Shown: one piece after another, positions 60,279 to 64,000 of the stretch
Layout of the letters: each line of letters opens with the position of its first letter
Position numbering within the stretch: position 1 is the stretch's first letter
From: RBG-13-51-18 sp963739395
GTDB taxonomy: Bacteria; Chloroflexota; Dehalococcoidia; Dehalococcoidales; RBG-16-60-22
Assembly (NCBI GenBank): GCA_963739395.1
Contig: CAVUAE010000002.1
Location: 256,524 to 320,523, forward strand
Reading direction: 5' to 3'
Length of the DNA stretch: 64,000 nt
Notes under the pieces: generated by a model
Told to the model about the DNA's origin: nothing
The model's database searches: none
What the model saw: the letters and a program-made list of their open reading frames with translations, nothing else
Program-made: the position numbers and the translations under genes

Positions 60279-61130
60279 CTATTTCCTCTGTCTTGTTTTA
60301 ATTCTTATAGCTGCCGCCAAGATATCGAAGGAAAGCACTACGAAAAGGAGTACTAGCGCCACGCCCCATACCGTTTCTTTTGGCATGTTGGGGACATGGG
60401 CAGCGACTGTATAAAGGTGGTAAGGCAGCGCCATAAACTGGTCTAAAGGTGACTGCGGTAGAGCCGGCAACAAGAAGGCTGCCCCTACTATCAGTATCGG
60501 CGCTGTTTCTCCGGCGGCGCGGCTTATCGCCAGCACCGCCCCGGTAATGATGCCCGGCATAGCCTGCGGTAAAACAATATGCCTGACCGTCTGCCATTTG
60601 GTTACACCAATGGCGAGACTGCCCTCTCTATACTCCCTCGGTACAGCTAATAGTGCCTCTCTCGACGTGGTAATGACCATCGCCAGCGCCTGGCACGCTA
60701 AAGTCAGGCTGGCAGCGAGCAGCGATAGCCCGAAGTGGAAAGCCAGCACGAACACACTCAACCCGAAGAGTCCGAAGACGATGCTGGGCACACCTGCTAG
60801 GTTCACGATAGCTAAATTAATAAGCCGGGTCAGCCAGTTATCCCGCGCGTATTCTGTTAGGTATATCCCTGCCAGTACCCCTATCGGCAGGGCAAAAGCA
60901 AGGGTGCCAAGCATCAGGTAAAAAGTGCCGATGATGGCAGGTAAAATGCCACCCTCCCTCCCTGCCTGCGATGGGAACTGAACCAGAAAGTCCCAGGTTA
61001 ATGCGCCGCCTCCTTTGACGATGGTATAGATAATAATAAACAGCACCGGCGTCACGGCAATAACTGTCGCCAGCGTTAGGAAAGTAAAGGCGGTGCGCTG
61101 TGATATTTTACGTGAGCTGTATGTCGTCAT
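60279..61130 (-). CDS. pstA: Phosphate ABC transporter permease PstA
   Basis: A 283-residue permease with six predicted helices. The coupling-helix (EAA) segment is EYREGSLAIGVTKWQTVRHIVLPQAMPGI. The order pstS-pstC-pstA-pstB is the standard one, and it lies 6 bases after pstC. Confidence 0.97.
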   Translation of the reverse strand: MTTYSSRKISQRTAFTFLTLATVIAVTPVLFIIIYTIVKGGGALTWDFLVQFPSQAGREGGILPAIIGTFYLMLGTLAFALPIGVLAGIYLTEYARDNWLTRLINLAIVNLAGVPSIVFGLFGLSVFVLAFHFGLSLLAASLTLACQALAMVITTSREALLAVPREYREGSLAIGVTKWQTVRHIVLPQAMPGIITGAVLAISRAAGETAPILIVGAAFLLPALPQSPLDQFMALPYHLYTVAAHVPNMPKETVWGVALVLLFVVLSFDILAAAIRIKTRQRK

Positions 61131-61136
61131 CAGTAT

Positions 61137-62075
61137 CTACCTCGAAAATTTCCTTTTCTGACGTTCCAGCACTCTTTCGGCGATGATATTTACCCCTAGC
61201 GTTAAAATAAATAGGATAAGACCGATGGCGAAGATGGCTTGATATTGCACCCCGCCGCGTACAGCGTTGCCGATACTGTTGGCAATGGCCGCAGTCATCG
61301 CGGTCATAGGGTCGGTAGGTGAGGCCGGTACCGCCAGGGCATTGCCGGCAACCATTAAGACCGTCATTGTCTCGCCGATAGCTCTACCCACCCCCAGCAT
61401 GATGGCGGCAGCGATACCGGATAATGCGGACGGTATACAAACGTGCCATATCGTCTCCCATTTCGTCGCTCCAAGTGCATATGACGCTTCTTTGTATTCT
61501 CTTGGCACAGCATGTAAAGCGTCCTCAGAAACACTGACAATTATCGGCAGACTCATTAGCGAGAGCATGATGGCGGCAGTCAGTCCGCATAGGCCGGTGT
61601 TCAGATGAAATAGACTCTGGACGAATGGTGAAAGCAGCGCCAGCCCGATAAACCCCATCATCACCGACGGTATGCCAGCCAGTATTTCAATGATGGGTTT
61701 CACTGTCTCGGCGACTTTAGGGGGCGCTACCTCGGATAAATAAGCCGCGCAAGCCACGCCGATGGGGACGGCTACAATGGTCGATATTAGAGTAATCATT
61801 AAGGTGGATACGAAGAATGGTGCGATACCGAAGACCGGCGGATCGGCATATGGGTACCAGTGTGTGCCGAAGAGGAAATCCCAGGGTTTAGTATTAGCGA
61901 AGATAGGCAAACCTTCTTTGAGAAGTATAAATATAATGCCCAGCAGGACTACTATCGTTAACATTCCTGCCAGGAATATCCAGCCCTCGATGACTCTTTC
62001 GCCCAACCGCAGCCGCCACCCTAGTCCCTTTTTTGAGACTCCAGCGGCGGTGGGGGCAGTATTTTTTTTCTGCAT
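61137..62075 (-). CDS. pstC: Phosphate ABC transporter permease PstC
   Basis: A 312-residue permease with about seven helices; EAA segment EYKEASYALGATKWETIWHVCIPSALSGI. It pairs with PstA to form the membrane channel. Confidence 0.97.
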   Translation of the reverse strand: MQKKNTAPTAAGVSKKGLGWRLRLGERVIEGWIFLAGMLTIVVLLGIIFILLKEGLPIFANTKPWDFLFGTHWYPYADPPVFGIAPFFVSTLMITLISTIVAVPIGVACAAYLSEVAPPKVAETVKPIIEILAGIPSVMMGFIGLALLSPFVQSLFHLNTGLCGLTAAIMLSLMSLPIIVSVSEDALHAVPREYKEASYALGATKWETIWHVCIPSALSGIAAAIMLGVGRAIGETMTVLMVAGNALAVPASPTDPMTAMTAAIANSIGNAVRGGVQYQAIFAIGLILFILTLGVNIIAERVLERQKRKFSR

Positions 62076-62093
62076 TATCTTTTTTATTCTACT

Positions 62094-63020
62094 TTATTTT
62101 GACAACGGTACGAAACCAGCGGTGAGCACTTCCTGTTGTCCTTCTACGGATAGACAGTAATCGATGTAAGCCTTGATTACGCCGTTGGGCGTGCCGTTAG
62201 TATAGTAGAACAGCAGGCGGGAGATTGGGTATGTATTATTCAGGGCTGTTTCCACGCTTGGTTTTACTGCCGCATCATTAGCGGTTTTCTTTATGCCGAG
62301 GGCTTTGACCGTGTTGTTCAGGTAGCCAAGCCCGGAGTAGAAGATAGCATTAGGATTGCTGGCAACCTGTGATATGCCTTCCTCGGTAGAGGGAAGCATC
62401 AGCACTTTACCGCCGTATTGCAGCGTCTTATCTGCGGTTGCCATACCCGCCATCTGCACTACCTCTTCCAGAAAGTAGGCGAAGGTGCCAGAGTTGCTAT
62501 CACGGGAGAAAACGACTATCGGCGCATCGTTGCCGCCGAGCTCTTTCCAGTTGGTTATCTGGTTGGTATATATCGCCGAAAGCTGGGCGAAGGTCAGTTC
62601 GGTCAACGGGTTAGTTGGGTTGACGACGACGGAAAGAGCGTCTGTGGCAACCTGGATTTCATAAGGGTTAACTCCCTTTGCTTTAGCCTGGTCTATTTCT
62701 TTAGGGGTAATCGCGCGAGAAGCCTGACAAATATCCGTGGTGCCGTCGATGAGGGCAGCGATGCCGACGCCGGAGCCGGGACCGCTAACGGCGATACTTA
62801 CCTGTGGGTTCGCTTTCATGAAGTTTTCTGCCCATACCGAGCTTAAGGGAGTGATGGTGTTGGAACCGATAATTTTGAATGAGCCGACGAGGATGGTGTT
62901 TGTCGCTGTTGTTGTCTGCGTTGCAGTTGTGGTTACGGTGCTACTGCAGCCTGTCAGAACCGCGACGGCTACCAGCACCAGGGCCAGGGGTAAGAACCAT
63001 TTTTTTACAGATTTGAACAA
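62094..63020 (-). CDS. pstS: Phosphate-binding lipoprotein PstS
   Basis: A 308-residue substrate-binding protein. The signal peptide ends in a lipobox (VLTGC, Cys about 25), so the mature protein is a lipid-anchored extracytoplasmic receptor. Binding-site segments GSNTITPL, SGPGSGVG, SRDSNSGTF are typical for phosphate. A Thr-rich linker follows the lipid anchor. It starts with TTG after AAGGAG. Confidence 0.95.
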   Translation of the reverse strand: MFKSVKKWFLPLALVLVAVAVLTGCSSTVTTTATQTTTATNTILVGSFKIIGSNTITPLSSVWAENFMKANPQVSIAVSGPGSGVGIAALIDGTTDICQASRAITPKEIDQAKAKGVNPYEIQVATDALSVVVNPTNPLTELTFAQLSAIYTNQITNWKELGGNDAPIVVFSRDSNSGTFAYFLEEVVQMAGMATADKTLQYGGKVLMLPSTEEGISQVASNPNAIFYSGLGYLNNTVKALGIKKTANDAAVKPSVETALNNTYPISRLLFYYTNGTPNGVIKAYIDYCLSVEGQQEVLTAGFVPLSK

Positions 63021-63046
63021 TTTATTCTCCTTCTATTTTTATTTTC

Positions 63047-63490
63047 TCAATTATGTGTTGTTGCTATTTCTTCGAGATACTCTGCAATGAGGTGATGCCC
63101 GTTTAATGCTTCCGGGTGCTCGGCTATGAGGTGTAAAACTGCTTCTGCCGTAGCTATATTCGTCGCCAAGGGCACTCCATGAGCATCACAGATTCTTAAC
63201 AGGGCGGAGACATCCGGCTCGTGGGGATGGGCGGTTAGCGGGTCGCGCAGGAAGATAACCGCATCAACATCTTCATTGGCTACCATGGCACCTATTTGCT
63301 GGTCGCCACCCAGCGGGCCGCTCTGCATCAATGCTACTGGTATGTTGGTTTTTTCCATGATGAGTTGCCCCGTGCTTCTGGTCGCCACCAGTCTAAACCT
63401 AGAAAACTCGTCTTTATGCGCCTTAACTAACTGCACCATGTCCTCTTTTTTAACATCATGGGCAATTAAGGCCAGAGTAAATTTCTTCAT
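63047..63490 (-). CDS. mgsA: Methylglyoxal synthase
   Basis: A 147-residue enzyme converting dihydroxyacetone phosphate to methylglyoxal and free phosphate. The active-site loop SGPLGGDQQIGA, catalytic Asp in FLRDPLTAHPHEPD and the TNIATAEAVL segment are conserved. The start at 63490 has AAGG upstream. It is the first gene after a Pho-box promoter and is followed by pstS 26 bases away. Because the reaction releases phosphate and the enzyme is inhibited by it, co-regulation with pst makes sense. Confidence 0.93.
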   Translation of the reverse strand: MKKFTLALIAHDVKKEDMVQLVKAHKDEFSRFRLVATRSTGQLIMEKTNIPVALMQSGPLGGDQQIGAMVANEDVDAVIFLRDPLTAHPHEPDVSALLRICDAHGVPLATNIATAEAVLHLIAEHPEALNGHHLIAEYLEEIATTHN

Positions 63491-63535
63491 CTTTATCGCC
63501 TTCTGCGTTAATTCAATCATGTCTTTCTATGATTA

Positions 63536-63589
63536 ATTATAAGCCGCAGAGTTTAAAGACGAATTAAGGGAATGTTAAGGTTGTGTTAA
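63536..63589 (-). promoter_or_regulatory. Pho box and promoter of mgsA-pstSCAB-phoU
   Basis: On the minus strand three hexamers, TTAACA (63589-63584), TTAACA (63578-63573) and TTAATT (63567-63562), repeat every 11 bases, one helical turn. A TATAAT box at 63541-63536 follows at the distance expected for an activator site that replaces a -35. The repeat matches the PhoP-type direct-repeat box known from Bacillus. Confidence 0.75.
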
Positions 63590-63602
63590 ATTTGGGGGGT
63601 GA

Positions 63603-64000
63603 TTAACGGGGGAGGTTGAAAGTAAAGGTGGAGCTTTTGCCCTCTTCGCTTTGAACGTGGATATCGCCGCTGTGGGCTTGAATGGTGTGTTTGGCGATAG
63701 CCAAACCTAATCCGCTCCCGCCGCTAGCGCGGGCTTTATCGGCTTTATAAAAGCGCTCGAAGACATGGGGCAGGTCATCCTTGGAAATACCGATGCCGGT
63801 GTCGGCGACGCTGACTGTGACCAAGTTGTTATTATAGCTAGTAGACACAGTGACTGTACCGCCCGGTTTATTGAACTTGATGGCATTATGCACCAGATTA
63901 ATAATCGTCTGCCTAATTCTATCCTTGTCTGCCCGTACGGAGGGCAAGTCGGGGGATAGTTCTTTCAATAAAGTTATCTGTTGTCTTTCCGCTAACGGGC
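63603..64000 (-). CDS. PhoR-like sensor histidine kinase (5' end outside window)
   Basis: The C-terminal 132 residues of a kinase, open to the window edge. The HATPase domain shows N box NLVHNAIKFN, G1 DTGIGI, F box FERFYKAD and G2 GGSGLGLAI. The position before the Pho-box operon suggests PhoR, but the sensor part is not visible. Confidence 0.9.
   Translation of the reverse strand, partial: PLAERQQITLLKELSPDLPSVRADKDRIRQTIINLVHNAIKFNKPGGTVTVSTSYNNNLVTVSVADTGIGISKDDLPHVFERFYKADKARASGGSGLGLAIAKHTIQAHSGDIHVQSEEGKSSTFTFNLPR

Overview
The window is a continuous, gene-dense bacterial chromosome segment of moderate GC content. It is most consistent with Chloroflexota, probably class Dehalococcoidia. 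This assignment is an inference from gene content: CetZ-like tubulins, several tandem short-chain dehydrogenases, a UGSC-type selenoprotein, and tmRNA 3'-end repeats like the ssrA integration sites known in Dehalococcoides. No rRNA or complete phylogenetic marker set is present, so the class is not proven.

Region by region. 0-4.7 kb (minus strand): dinB-like, leuS, a small membrane protein and proC (cut by the window edge). 4.8-9.8 kb: tRNA-Leu, tRNA-Gln and tRNA-Glu, each with a readable promoter, around a minus-strand operon of a UGSC-family selenoprotein (in-frame UGA plus SECIS hairpin) and two tandem SDR dehydrogenases. 9.8-14.8 kb: a minus-strand operon of a lysine 2,3-aminomutase homologue, two D-Ala-D-Ala-ligase-like ATP-grasp enzymes, a GNAT acetyltransferase and MarC, divergent from a winged-helix regulator. 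15-24 kb: a B12-binding radical SAM protein, another tandem SDR pair, a structured ncRNA candidate, a ribulose-phosphate-epimerase homologue and small metabolic or repair genes. 24-32.5 kb: ligA, pth, a LOG-like protein, eno, GNAT, MBL hydrolase, an HgdB-like protein and gap. 32.6-37.2 kb: two tubulin/CetZ-like GTPases flanking a long repetitive coiled-coil protein. 37.3-45 kb: dnaX-ybaB-recR-recO, then an AT-rich insertion carrying a second recO 3' end, then an ICMT-like methyltransferase, serS and lysS. 45-49.8 kb: small membrane protein, MFS transporter, TIR-TM-TPR protein and an SDR. 49.9-58.7 kb: a truncated tRNA-Ser and the complete kdpFABCDE potassium system, bracketed by two copies of a tmRNA 3' end. 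58.7-64 kb: a Pho-box-preceded operon mgsA-pstSCAB-phoU downstream of a PhoR-like kinase that runs off the window.

The most interesting content is (1) the two-tubulin plus coiled-coil locus, whose two tubulins share a promoter box and a C-terminal KDIPSLL peptide; (2) the selenoprotein that conventional annotation would split in two; (3) the aminomutase/ATP-grasp operon; (4) the unassigned structured RNA at about 18.6-18.9 kb; and (5) the integration scars around kdp and recO. Several genes have a TATAAT box only 7-10 nt upstream of the start codon, suggesting leaderless transcripts.
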